The notes: generated by a model not told the origin, from the sequence alone. A stretch of DNA of 23,741 bases from JAICWY01 sp964531205 (GCA_964531205.1 CAZHGH010000047.1:1-23741); one strand, 5' to 3'. Numbered from the stretch's first letter, positions 6,665-14,614 are shown. A program made the numbers and translations.

Positions 6665-7755
6665 GCAGACCCGCCGTTCGCAAACTCGCCCCGTACATCC
6701 CCGGCAAAACGATCGAGGAAGTGCAGCGGGCGCTTGGGCTTGAGCGCATCATCAAACTCGCATCCAACGAAAATCCGCTCGGCAGTTCTCCGAAAGCGCT
6801 CGCCGCGCTCAAACACCTGGATCGCTTGCATCTATATCTTGACGACGCGTATCCCGAGTTGCGCGAACGCATTGCGGCGCCGTATGAGTTGCGTGCCGAG
6901 AACGTCGTGCTGGGGCACGGCAGCAACGAACTGGTGAATATCGTCTGCGAGACGCTGCTGGAAACCGGTGACGAAGCGGTCATGGCCGTCCCTAGCTTTT
7001 CGCTGTACAAGTTGGCCGCGGTTCTGCAAGGCGCGACTGCGGTAGAGGTGCCGCTGCATGACGGCGTGCACGATCTGGATGCGATGCTCGCGGCGATCAC
7101 CGAACGCACAAAGCTTATTTTCATTTGCGATCCGAATAATCCGACGGGCACTGCGCTCTCCATCCCCCAATGGCGTCGCTTCATCTCGCGGGTGCCCGAA
7201 CGGATTACGGTTCTCGTCGATCAGGCGTATCGCGAGTATATGGGCTCGGGGACGTTCGATGCAGTCGAACTTGTTCGCACGCGGCAAAATACGATCGTTT
7301 TGCGCACGATGTCGAAGATCTACGGGCTCGCGTCGCTGCGTTTCGGCTACGGCTTTGCAGATTCGGAATTGGTCGGCTGGCTCAATCGCGTGCGCCTTCC
7401 GTTCAATATTTCGCGTCCGGCTGCATTGGGCGCCGCCGGCGCGCTCGAAGATGAAGAGTTCGTCGCACTAAGTGTGGCGACGAACCTCGCCGGAAAAGCC
7501 TTCGTTTTCAAAGAGTTCGAGCGTCTCGGCCTACCGGTGTATCCGACGGAAGCGAATTTTTATGCGGTACGAGTGCCGGTCAGCGCTACGCGTGCCTATA
7601 ACGATTTACTACAGCGCGGAATCATCGTGCGCTCCGGCGATGCGCTTTCGATGCCCGGTACGCTCCGCATTACGATCGGGGCGCCCGAAGAGAACGCGGC
7701 GCTCTTCGACGCTTTCGACGAGCTCGTTCCACTATGGAAGACGGCAGCCGCGTAA
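6661..7755 (+). CDS. hisC: histidinol-phosphate aminotransferase
   Basis: PLP-dependent fold-type I aminotransferase that converts imidazole-acetol phosphate and glutamate to histidinol phosphate. From ATG 6661 it is 364 residues, typical of HisC. Visible marks are KLASNENPLG (32-41), HGSNELV (86-92), DPNNPTG (157-163), the DQAYREY segment (187-193) and the Schiff-base lysine K219 in RTMSKIYGLA. The ATGA overlap with pyrE fixes the start. No other his gene is nearby, so it may serve as a general aromatic or histidinol-phosphate aminotransferase; HisC homologues often act on aromatic substrates too. It overlaps the next gene by 22 bases. Confidence 0.9.
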   Translation: MSRPAVRKLAPYIPGKTIEEVQRALGLERIIKLASNENPLGSSPKALAALKHLDRLHLYLDDAYPELRERIAAPYELRAENVVLGHGSNELVNIVCETLLETGDEAVMAVPSFSLYKLAAVLQGATAVEVPLHDGVHDLDAMLAAITERTKLIFICDPNNPTGTALSIPQWRRFISRVPERITVLVDQAYREYMGSGTFDAVELVRTRQNTIVLRTMSKIYGLASLRFGYGFADSELVGWLNRVRLPFNISRPAALGAAGALEDEEFVALSVATNLAGKAFVFKEFERLGLPVYPTEANFYAVRVPVSATRAYNDLLQRGIIVRSGDALSMPGTLRITIGAPEENAALFDAFDELVPLWKTAAA

Positions 7756-8219
7756 CCGGCCCCGTGGCGATCCGCGAGGCGACTGCGGCGGATCGTCCCT
7801 TCATTGAAGATTTAGGAAAACGCACGCTGGGCGATTCCCTCGCGCATTTCCGCTACGCCCCGCAGGCGATGCTCGACGCGAGCTACGACGGACTGCTGGA
7901 CTTCGTTTATCGCGAGCCGCACATCATCTTCGTCGCCGAGCGTGACGCCGTACCCGTAGGCTTTGCCATTATGCTGCTCGCCATGCCCGACGAGGTCACG
8001 CATATGCCCCAGGGGTTCATTGCGTACATGGCAGTGGAACCTTCGGCGCGCCGCGCCGGTATAGGTAGCCGTCTCCTTTCGGCGGCCGAGGATGAGGCAC
8101 GCCGCCGGGGTTTGCCGTATATGGGATTGATGGTCACCGAAGATAACGCCGCCGCGCGCGCAACTTATGAGCGTGCCGGCTATCTGACCGAACGGCGGCT
8201 GCTGTGCAAACCGTTGTAG
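7734..8219 (+). CDS. GNAT-family N-acetyltransferase
   Basis: Acetyl-CoA-dependent acyltransferase of 161 residues. The GNAT core is clear: MAVEPSARRAGIGSRLLSAA (about 101-120) is motif A with the pyrophosphate-binding RRAGIG, followed by MGLMVTEDNAAARATYERAGY, the motif B region. The substrate (protein amine or small amine) cannot be read from the sequence. The start is uncertain: ATG 7734 overlaps hisC by 22 bases, whereas GTG 7764 would give a protein beginning VAIREATAAD, close to the usual GNAT start. It overlaps the next gene by 16 bases, so it is part of the pyr-hisC gene string. Confidence 0.85.
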   Translation: MEDGSRVTGPVAIREATAADRPFIEDLGKRTLGDSLAHFRYAPQAMLDASYDGLLDFVYREPHIIFVAERDAVPVGFAIMLLAMPDEVTHMPQGFIAYMAVEPSARRAGIGSRLLSAAEDEARRRGLPYMGLMVTEDNAAARATYERAGYLTERRLLCKPL

Positions 8220-9352
8220 AGCCGCAGAACCGCCGGCGCATTTGGCTCACGATCGCCGTGATCGTGCTGCTGGCGCTCGCGTTGTGGTTCGCGACCCGCA
8301 TTCCAAAGACGATTGCGGTTTTCGTAATCGCGGCGTTTATGGCGTCGGCGGTGCACCCAATCGTTCATTGGCTCGAGCGGTGGCGTATTTCGCGCCTTTG
8401 GGCAATTGCGATCGTCTACACTGCGCTCGTGCTGTTGACCATCATCGTGCTGGTCGTCGTCGTACCGCTTACGGTCGAGCAGATACAGGCACTGGTTATT
8501 AACGTACCGTCGTATCTACAGGTCGCTCAGGGATGGCTCGCAGGCTTCCAAGAAGCGCTGCGCTCGCGTTTCCCCATGCTGAACATTCCGCGAAGTCCTT
8601 TCGACATTCAACAACTCGGGACGCAGCGCATCACGGAGATGTTGACGTTCACGATAGCTTCGCTCGGCGCAATTGCGTTGAACCTTGCAACGGGCCTGTT
8701 CGTTGCATTCTCCGCGATCATTCTGTCGTTTTTCTTCTTGCTCAACCATCAGCAGCTCGCGGACGGCTTTGCCGGGTTCTTTCCGCCCAGTCAACGCGAC
8801 AAAGCCCGTCAACTTTCAACGGAAGCCGTCGGTGTGTTCGGCGGATATATCGCCGGGCAAGTCATCGTGAGCGGGATCACGGGTATTTTGATTGCGGCGA
8901 TCACGGCGGCGTTCGGGTTCAAATACGCGCTTCTCGTCGGCATCATCAGCGCGATTGGCTACGCGATACCGATCATCGGCATGCTGGTCGCGCAGGTTTT
9001 CGCGTTGATTCTTGCGGCGCCGCAGGGCGTTCTCATGATCTTGATTACGCAGGTCGTGATGTTCGCTTTAGCGCGGATTAGCGACAGCGTGCTGGTACCG
9101 AAAATCATGGGCGGCACTGTGGGCGTCTCTCCTATCGCCGTTATGTTCGCTGTCTTCGCGGGCGGCGAGCTGTTCGGGTTGCCGGGTTTGATTCTCGGCA
9201 TTCCCGCAGCGGCAATCGCGAAACTGCTTTGGCGGTATTTCCTCGGACCATGGCTGCACGGTCAAATCGACGCGGTGGACGACGACCACGAAGCGGAGAC
9301 CGTTACGGTGATACAAGCACCGCCTGTGGAATCCGTCAGCTTGTCACCTTGA
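8204..9352 (+). CDS. AI-2E family transporter (PerM-like membrane protein)
   Basis: A 382-residue polytopic inner-membrane protein with about seven to eight predicted helices: two near residues 14-50, one at 65-82, a cluster at about 150-180, and a C-terminal block from 215 to 335. The motif GTVGVSPIAVMFAVFAGGELFG and the preceding LVPKIMGG are typical of the AI-2E/DUF20 (UPF0118) family, whose members include exporters of autoinducer-2 and Na+/H+ antiporters. No specific substrate can be assigned. The start is a GTG 16 bases inside the GNAT gene. The C-terminal tail is acidic and probably cytoplasmic. Confidence 0.9.
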   Translation: MQTVVEPQNRRRIWLTIAVIVLLALALWFATRIPKTIAVFVIAAFMASAVHPIVHWLERWRISRLWAIAIVYTALVLLTIIVLVVVVPLTVEQIQALVINVPSYLQVAQGWLAGFQEALRSRFPMLNIPRSPFDIQQLGTQRITEMLTFTIASLGAIALNLATGLFVAFSAIILSFFFLLNHQQLADGFAGFFPPSQRDKARQLSTEAVGVFGGYIAGQVIVSGITGILIAAITAAFGFKYALLVGIISAIGYAIPIIGMLVAQVFALILAAPQGVLMILITQVVMFALARISDSVLVPKIMGGTVGVSPIAVMFAVFAGGELFGLPGLILGIPAAAIAKLLWRYFLGPWLHGQIDAVDDDHEAETVTVIQAPPVESVSLSP

Positions 9353-9354
9353 GG

Positions 9355-9657
9355 ATGCCGAAACACTTCATCTCCGAACAAATCCACCCCGTAGGCAACG
9401 CTACATCCTTGCCGGCGAACAACGAACCCGCACTACCTGCGGCGTTCACCTGGCGCGATGAAACTCTGGAAGTGAACGAATTGCGAAACACCTGGCGCAC
9501 CACAAAAACGGATCGCGGCGACGTCTACCTCAAGCGTCATTGGTTCGAATTCCAAACGGCGGATGGCCGCATCGCCACGGTCTACTACGATCGTGCCGCA
9601 AAACGGGGCACCTCACCGTGGTCGCTGTACTCCATCGAGGATCGTCACGCACCCTGA
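9355..9657 (+). CDS. small DUF6504-like protein
   Basis: A 100-residue soluble protein. The segment PAAFTWRDETLEVNELRNTW followed by a charged stretch, then FEFQTADGRIATVYYDR and WSLYSIED, resembles the DUF6504 layout: a 'P.AF.W....L.V.E....W' module and a C-terminal strand pair in which residues describe a small beta-barrel. The assignment is from memory of the pattern and moderate. The ATG at 9355 is 2 bases after the stop of the AI-2E gene (TGAGGATG), with a GAGG overlapping the stop. No catalytic residues or cysteines are visible, and its role is unknown. Confidence 0.6.
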   Translation: MPKHFISEQIHPVGNATSLPANNEPALPAAFTWRDETLEVNELRNTWRTTKTDRGDVYLKRHWFEFQTADGRIATVYYDRAAKRGTSPWSLYSIEDRHAP

Positions 9658-9693
9658 ACCTTGCACGTTGGTTTGCAAGTGGAGGTGTTCGTA

Positions 9694-9894
9694 ATGCTCG
9701 TTTCTGCCGCATTGCTTATCGCAAGCTCAACAGCATCCCCGGCTCCGTTCCGCCGCGAAACTCCGTACGCGTGTTTCGCCGGCACGACGTGCAAGGAACG
9801 CGTCGTCGCATGCTTCGCGACTGCCGACCCATGCGCGACGCAGCATCCGAAAGTCGAGCCGGTGAAAAAGCCGCCTACCAAACGTAAAAAGTGA
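9694..9894 (+). CDS. small secreted protein with paired cysteines
   Basis: A 66-residue protein with a predicted cleavable signal peptide (MLVSAALLIASSTASPAP), then a short mature part with four cysteines in the pattern C-x5-C-x6-C-x6-C (ACFAGTTCKERVVACFATAD then PC) and a very basic tail PVKKPPTKRKK. The four cysteines suggest two disulfides outside the cytoplasm. The ATG at 9694 has a good GGAGG 8 bases upstream (9681-9685), which decides this start over one 11 codons earlier. It overlaps the next gene by 4 bases. No known family recognised. Confidence 0.65.
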   Translation: MLVSAALLIASSTASPAPFRRETPYACFAGTTCKERVVACFATADPCATQHPKVEPVKKPPTKRKK

Positions 9895-10241
9895 AAGCGG
9901 AGCTCCAACTCCTCGCCGAGCGCATCCGTTGCATGGGTCCGTACCGCTGGGTCGGCCTTTACGAAGTTACGCCGCTTGAGGTGCGAAACATCGCGTTCAG
10001 CGGACCAGATGCGCCCGAATATCCGGTATTTTCGCGCGACAAAGGATTGACCGGCGAGATGTTGCGACGCAACGAAACCGTTATTTCCGGCGACGTTTCG
10101 AGCAATCCCCATTACCTCACCGCGTTTTCAAGCACGCAATCCGAAATGATCGTGCCGGTCCGATCGCCCAGCGGCGAGATTATCGGGACGATCGACATCG
10201 AAAGCGAATCGCGGAACGCGTTCGGTAACCAAGATCGCGCG
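9891..10241 (+). CDS. GAF domain, 5' part of a GAF-VOC fusion broken by the assembly gap
   Basis: Starts at a GTG overlapping the previous stop and runs into the run of N. The 117 visible residues form a GAF domain of the type seen in free-methionine-(R)-sulfoxide reductases (YRWVGLYEV, then GLTGEMLRRNETVISGDVSS, SEMIVPVRSPSGEIIGTIDI and FGNQDRA). The cysteines used by that reductase are absent; the only cysteine here is near residue 14, so it is more likely a ligand sensor. When the duplicated 55 bases and the N run are collapsed, the frame continues unbroken into the VOC part at 10343-10879, giving one protein of about 277 residues. Confidence 0.8.
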
Positions 10242-10396
10242 NNNNNNNNNNNNNNNNNNNNNNNNNNNNNNNNNNNNNNNNNNNNNNNNNNNNNNNNNNN
10301 NNNNNNNNNNNNNNNNNNNNNNNNNNNNNNNNNNNNNNNNNGACGATCGACATCGAAAGCGAATCGCGGAACGCGTTCGGTAACCAAGATCGCGCG
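10187..10396. other. assembly gap: 100 N between identical 55-base ends
   Basis: Bases 10187-10241 are repeated exactly at 10342-10396, separated by 100 N (10242-10341). A fixed-size gap between contig ends sharing exactly 55 bases points to a k-mer-length overlap left unmerged by the assembler. The real sequence probably has a single copy and no gap. Keeping the gap adds 155 bases and shifts the frame of the gene it interrupts. Confidence 0.92.
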
Positions 10397-10879
10397 GCCA
10401 TAGAAGCGATCGCCACGATTGTCGAGCCGCTTTTTTGGAGTCCCCGCGCAGCCTTTTTAGGGTTCGATCACGTCGATACGCGGGTAACAAACGTTGCAGC
10501 GGTTGAGCCGTTTTACGACAAACTGATGCCGGAACTCGGTCTCACGCGCAAGCGGCACGCATATGTGGATGCGGCCGGCGAGTGGCGCACGCCGACAGCC
10601 GGCGAACAATACAACACAGTTGAGTACTACGAACAGAACGGCGCGAGCGGTGCACCGCATTTCATTGGATTCATTGAAGATACGAGTATGACGCCTACTA
10701 AGACACGCATTGCTTTTCGCGTTGCGAGTCCCAAACAGTTAGAGCCTCTCGCGGTATTCCTCACCGAAATCGGCGCGAAAAACGTCGAGCTCTCGAGCGA
10801 TATGGAGAACTACCCCGCCGTGTTTTTCGAAGATCCCGCCGGTACGCGCTTAGAGTTGTGCGCGCGTCTGTCTACATAG
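10343..10879 (+). CDS. VOC (glyoxalase-fold) domain, 3' part of the GAF-VOC fusion
   Basis: Continues the GAF frame once the gap is collapsed (RAAIEAIATIVEPLF joins the end of the GAF domain). After a short linker (WSPRAAF), residues from LGFDHVDTRV to the end form a VOC-superfamily domain with two beta-alpha-beta-beta-beta modules. The histidine in FDHV and the glutamate in FEDPAGTRLELCAR are at the usual metal-ligand positions. VOC enzymes include glyoxalases, dioxygenases and antibiotic-resistance proteins; the substrate is not evident. If the gap were real, the part from ATG 10526 on could be read as a separate 117-residue protein. The stop overlaps the convergent argS by 8 bases. Confidence 0.75.
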   Translation, partial: TIDIESESRNAFGNQDRAAIEAIATIVEPLFWSPRAAFLGFDHVDTRVTNVAAVEPFYDKLMPELGLTRKRHAYVDAAGEWRTPTAGEQYNTVEYYEQNGASGAPHFIGFIEDTSMTPTKTRIAFRVASPKQLEPLAVFLTEIGAKNVELSSDMENYPAVFFEDPAGTRLELCARLST

Positions 10880-12563
10880 CGTCCGGCGCGCTGACTCCCA
10901 TCATATCCAGCACCCGCGCAAGCACGCTCTTTGTCGCGATGCAAAGCCCCAAACGCGCCAAGCGCGTTTCGCGATCGTCCACGAGCACGCGACATTCGTG
11001 ATAAAATTGATGAAAGTCCGATGCAATGTCGCGCGCATAGCGCGTTAAACGGTGCGGCGCGAGCTGCTCGGCGACGTTTTGCACGATCCGCGGCATCTCT
11101 GCGAGGCGGCGCGCAAGTGTTATTTCGGTGGGATTGGTCAGCGAATCCAAGGATGCGTTGCGCGCTGCTTCGATGTCTGCGGCATTGGCGTTCTTGAATA
11201 CTGACGCAATCCGTGCGTGACTGTACTGCACGTAGTACACCGGATTCTCGTTGCTCTGCTCTTTGGCAAGTTCGAGATCGAACGTCAGTGGCGACTCCGG
11301 CGCTAGCATGATGAAGAAAAAGCGGGCTGCGTCGACGCCGACTTCATCGATGATGTCGTCCAACGTCACGATATGGCCCGCGCGTTTGCTCATGCTGACG
11401 ACTTCGTTGCCGCGCATCAGCGTGATCTGCTGAGCGATCATCACCTCGAGATGGTCGCGGCTATAGCCTAGCGCCTCTGCGAGGCCCTTTAAGCGGCCGA
11501 TGTAGCCGTGGTGATCCGGACCGAGAATGTCGATGACTTTGTCGGCGCGTTGAAGCTTCTCGTAGTGATACGTGACGTCGTTTGCAAAATAGGTGGGCCG
11601 TCCATCGCGGCGCACCAGAACGCGGTCTTTGTCGTCGCCGTACTCCGTGGCTTTGAAAAACAGCGCGCCGTCGGCTTCATACGTGTGACCGAGCGCCTTT
11701 AAACGCTCGAGGCCCGCTTTGATGCGGCCGGTATCGTGCAATTCTTTTTCGCTTTGCCACAAATCGTAGTGCACGCCGAAGCGCTCGACCGTGTGCATCT
11801 GCTGTTCTACCAGCGTGTCGCGTCCAAACTTCGAAAAATACGGTAGCCACTCGTCTTCGGGTGCGTTCACCCATTTGTCACCGTCTCGCTCGACGAGTTC
11901 TTGTGCGATTGGTACCAGATAATCTCCGGGATAGCCGTCCTCGGGAATCGGATACGACGGATCGAACTGCTGCCGGTAGCGCGCGTACAGCGAACGTCCA
12001 AGGGTATCGAGTTGGCCGCCCGCATCGTTAATGATCCATTCGACAAAGACGTCGTAACCGCAATAGCGTAACGCATTTGCCAGGGTCGCACCCAAGCTGC
12101 ACGTACGGCCCTGCACGACGACCAGAGGTCCCGTTGGATTCGCGCTGCCGAACTCCAGCGAGATGCGCTTGTTCTGCTTCGGGAACTCACCGAACTTCGA
12201 ACCGTCGTGCAAGATTTGTGCGACGACTGCTTGCCAAATCGGCGTCGCGAGACGCAAATTGATGAAGCCCGCCGTCGGCGTAATCTCGCTGAAAAGCTCG
12301 CGCAATGCCGGTTTCTGCGCCGTAACGTCCGCTACCAATGCGTTCGCAATATCCTGCGGCGAACGCTTCGCGATACGCGTCAGCGCGAAGGCGGCGTTCG
12401 TTGCAAAATCACCGAATTCCGCACGGCGCGGTGCCTCGAAAGACACTTCAACCGCTCCGGCTGCCGGATAGCGCGCTACAATGGCTTCCTGTAACGCTGC
12501 CGCAAATGTCGCAAGCGCCGCGTCGGGCAGAACGGGATGCTCTTCGGTGGTGGTCGGGCTCAT
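10872..12563 (-). CDS. argS: arginyl-tRNA synthetase
   Basis: Charges tRNA-Arg; essential class I aminoacyl-tRNA synthetase. The 563 residues fit the family. Domain order: N-terminal tRNA-recognition domain (about 15-105), Rossmann catalytic core, KMSKS-like loop MSKRAG (391-396) followed by VTLDDIIDEVGVDAARFFF, then NENPVYYVQYSHARI and a C-terminal DALR anticodon-binding helical domain ending in ARVLDMMGVS. The oddity is the HIGH signature: the usual NPTGPLHVGHGR position reads ANPTGPLVVVQGRT (141-154), so H-V-G-H is V-V-V-Q. The gene is intact, with ATG 12563 as start. It lies 39 bases downstream of rlmH and is probably co-transcribed with it. Confidence 0.95.
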   Translation of the reverse strand: MSPTTTEEHPVLPDAALATFAAALQEAIVARYPAAGAVEVSFEAPRRAEFGDFATNAAFALTRIAKRSPQDIANALVADVTAQKPALRELFSEITPTAGFINLRLATPIWQAVVAQILHDGSKFGEFPKQNKRISLEFGSANPTGPLVVVQGRTCSLGATLANALRYCGYDVFVEWIINDAGGQLDTLGRSLYARYRQQFDPSYPIPEDGYPGDYLVPIAQELVERDGDKWVNAPEDEWLPYFSKFGRDTLVEQQMHTVERFGVHYDLWQSEKELHDTGRIKAGLERLKALGHTYEADGALFFKATEYGDDKDRVLVRRDGRPTYFANDVTYHYEKLQRADKVIDILGPDHHGYIGRLKGLAEALGYSRDHLEVMIAQQITLMRGNEVVSMSKRAGHIVTLDDIIDEVGVDAARFFFIMLAPESPLTFDLELAKEQSNENPVYYVQYSHARIASVFKNANAADIEAARNASLDSLTNPTEITLARRLAEMPRIVQNVAEQLAPHRLTRYARDIASDFHQFYHECRVLVDDRETRLARLGLCIATKSVLARVLDMMGVSAPDAM

Positions 12564-12602
12564 TACGTGGGAACTTCGCCGCGTGCAGGCATGCGTCCCA
12601 GC

Positions 12603-13064
12603 CTAGTGGTGATACGGCTCGTTGCGCGCGATTTTAGCGGCGCGATAGAGCTGCTCCAGCACGATCATGCGCGCCCATTCGTGTAGAAACGTCAGGCGCG
12701 AGAGCGACCAGACGAAGTCCGATCGCCGGCGTAGCGATTCGTGTGCTCCATACGTGCCGGCGATTATCAACGTCATACGCCGCGTCCCGGCGTTTGTGAT
12801 CCCGCCAACCATGCGGCTGAGCTCTTCGCTTGAGAGTTCGTCCCCGTCGCGGTCCAGCAGCCATACGACGTCGTCTTCATGGACTTGGCGCAAGAGGCGG
12901 TCCGCTTCTTCGTGCATAGCTGCTGCGGGCTGCGAGCCGAGCGAGGCCTTGACCTCGATAACGTCGACGGGAAAATATGGTGCGATACGCGTCCGAAAAT
13001 CTTCGCACGCGGCCGCTACATAACGCTCGCGCAGCTTCCCTACGGCGATGATTCGAACTTGCAC
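12603..13064 (-). CDS. rlmH: 23S rRNA pseudouridine-1915 N3-methyltransferase
   Basis: SPOUT-class methyltransferase that modifies pseudouridine 1915 in helix 69 of 23S rRNA on assembled 70S ribosomes. From GTG 13064 the protein is 153 residues, matching the family (about 155). It opens VRIIAVGKLRERY like other RlmH proteins, carries the knot-forming LIIAGTYGAHESLRRRSDF (SAM-binding glycine loop) and ends in the conserved RAAKIARNEPYHH. AAGG lies 5 bases before the GTG. The frame is open ten codons further upstream, but the family start favours 13064. It lies 39 bases upstream of argS and 49 bases from the divergent AlkB-like gene. Confidence 0.95.
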   Translation of the reverse strand: MQVRIIAVGKLRERYVAAACEDFRTRIAPYFPVDVIEVKASLGSQPAAAMHEEADRLLRQVHEDDVVWLLDRDGDELSSEELSRMVGGITNAGTRRMTLIIAGTYGAHESLRRRSDFVWSLSRLTFLHEWARMIVLEQLYRAAKIARNEPYHH

Positions 13065-13113
13065 GCTTGCCTTGTTCGTAACTCGCAAAGCCACGTCCGT
13101 GTTGATTGCAGTA

Positions 13114-13692
13114 ATGGCGCAGCAAATCGGTCTGTTCGGATCGACGCCGCGGGTCTTCGTGGACGATGAGACCGGCGGAATTGCGTATTATCCCGGCGTG
13201 TTCACGGCCGGCGAAGCCACGGAGCTGTTCGAGCGCTTCGAGGCGGAACTGCCCTGGACGCAAGAAACGATGTGGATGTACGACCACACCGTCACCGTGC
13301 CGCGTTTGATTGCGCGTTTTCTACCGGGAGAAGAGAAACCGGCACGTTTGTTCGCGGTGCAGCAGCGCGTCGAGGAGTATCTCGGCGTGCCGTTCACGTC
13401 GTGTTCCGTGCAGTTGTATCGCGGCGGAAACGACAGCGTCGCCTGGCACAGCGACCACACCGAGGATCTCATCGATTTGCCGGTGATTGCCGTGCTGAGC
13501 CTTGGGGCTACGCGAGAAATGCTCGTGCGCAGTAAGGCGCGCCCCCGCCGCACGTTTTCTATCGATCTCGAGCCCGGTAGTCTCTTCGTGATGAGCGGCC
13601 GCGCGCAAGAATTTTGGGAGCATCACATTCCAAAGGCAAAACCCGCAGTGGCTGCGCGCATCAGCGTAGCTTTTCGTCAGCGAAGGGTGTAG
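13114..13692 (+). CDS. AlkB-like 2-oxoglutarate/Fe(II)-dependent dioxygenase
   Basis: Oxidative demethylase of the AlkB family, which removes alkyl groups from DNA or RNA bases. From ATG 13114 it has 192 residues. The iron ligands are H112 and D114 in WHSDHTEDL and H170 in WEHHIPK; the 2-oxoglutarate-binding arginines are R182 and R188 in ARISVAFR. The substrate-side YRGGNDSVAWHSD also fits the ALKBH2/3-like group. It stands alone between divergent rlmH and convergent dprA, overlapping dprA by 16 bases. The Shine-Dalgarno is weak. Activity on alkylated nucleic acid is inferred from the family. Confidence 0.9.
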   Translation: MAQQIGLFGSTPRVFVDDETGGIAYYPGVFTAGEATELFERFEAELPWTQETMWMYDHTVTVPRLIARFLPGEEKPARLFAVQQRVEEYLGVPFTSCSVQLYRGGNDSVAWHSDHTEDLIDLPVIAVLSLGATREMLVRSKARPRRTFSIDLEPGSLFVMSGRAQEFWEHHIPKAKPAVAARISVAFRQRRV

Positions 13693-14546
13693 CGCTGACC
13701 GGGGCGCCCCTCGATTACGCCCGATAGTTCCAGGAATGATAGTGCCGCCAATACGCGCGGCGGCGGCTCGTGTATTCGCTCGAAGAGCTCCTCGATGGAT
13801 TGCTCGCCGTCACGCAGCGCTTCGACGATGAGGCGTTGCACCGGATCTTCGATCGTCGTGCTTGCAAAAAGCGATGCCTGTGCTGCCGGCGGTGGCGATA
13901 AGCGCAGATCGTCGATGACATCTTGGGCGCTGCGAGCGAGGATAGCGCCGTCGCGAATGAGCGCGTGGCATCCGGCGACGTGCGGGCGATCCACATCGCC
14001 GGGAACCGCAAACACCGGAATGCGTCCGGCGGCCCAGCTCGCAGTATTGAGTGCACCGCTCCGCGCGGGCGCTTCGATGACCACCACTGCATCCGCAAGT
14101 GCAGCGACGATGCCGTTCCGCTGCAGAAATTGCGATGGGTACGCCGGGTGGTCGGGCGCAAAGGGCGAGAACACCGCACCGCCGGCGGCGAGCATGCGCT
14201 GCGCGAGCGGCAGGTTCCGCGGCGGGAAGAACTCGCCGTGCCCGCCGCCCAGGACGCCGACCGTCGGCGAACCAGCGTCGAGCGCGCCTTCATGCGCCGC
14301 GGCGTCGATGCCGAGCGCCAGTCCCGAAATTATGCAGCAGCCCGCAGCGCCCAAATCCGCGGCAAATTGGCGCGCGAGCCGTTTCCCATAGGCAGTGGCA
14401 GCCCGTGTGCCGACGATGGCCACGGTGGGGCGGCGCAGCCCCTCAAGGGTGCCCACGACCCAGAGTTGCTCGAAGACGGACGGCACCGTTCGCTCGGGCC
14501 GCAACTCGGTGAAAGCATCGAATGGCAGGCAAGCAGGCTGCTCCAT
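13677..14546 (-). CDS. dprA: DNA-processing protein DprA, N-terminally short
   Basis: DprA/Smf loads RecA on incoming single-stranded DNA during natural transformation. From ATG 14546 it has 289 residues. The Rossmann-like core is clear: TVAIVGTRAATAYGKRLARQ, ISGLALGIDAAAHEGAL, GVLGGGHGEFFPPRN, NGIVAALADAVVVIEA and SGALNTASWAAGR, the ssDNA-binding pocket. A C-terminal winged helix (about 235-289) ends in SFLELSGVIEGRPGQRYTLR. The usual N-terminal SAM-like domain is missing, and the protein goes almost directly into the core. An alternative ATG at 14594 adds 16 residues but no SAM domain. AAGGCGAAAGT precedes 14546. Convergent with the AlkB-like gene, divergent from the DUF5679 gene. Confidence 0.92.
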   Translation of the reverse strand: MEQPACLPFDAFTELRPERTVPSVFEQLWVVGTLEGLRRPTVAIVGTRAATAYGKRLARQFAADLGAAGCCIISGLALGIDAAAHEGALDAGSPTVGVLGGGHGEFFPPRNLPLAQRMLAAGGAVFSPFAPDHPAYPSQFLQRNGIVAALADAVVVIEAPARSGALNTASWAAGRIPVFAVPGDVDRPHVAGCHALIRDGAILARSAQDVIDDLRLSPPPAAQASLFASTTIEDPVQRLIVEALRDGEQSIEELFERIHEPPPRVLAALSFLELSGVIEGRPGQRYTLR

Positions 14547-14614
14547 ACTTTCGCCTTCACGTCCGTGCGTAAAATCGAAAGGGGTCCCCTGCATTCACGA
14601 GGGAGTTTGTGCAA

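Noticed and set aside
9541..9560. A GGTTCGAATTCC stretch resembling a tRNA T-arm
   Set aside because: No acceptor or anticodon stems around it; it lies inside the DUF6504-like gene.
10187..10396. Long direct repeats flanking an unknown interior, possibly an insertion site or a CRISPR-like pair
   Set aside because: Same 55-base size and 100 N as at 20.2 kb; fits an assembly artefact, not a mobile element or array.
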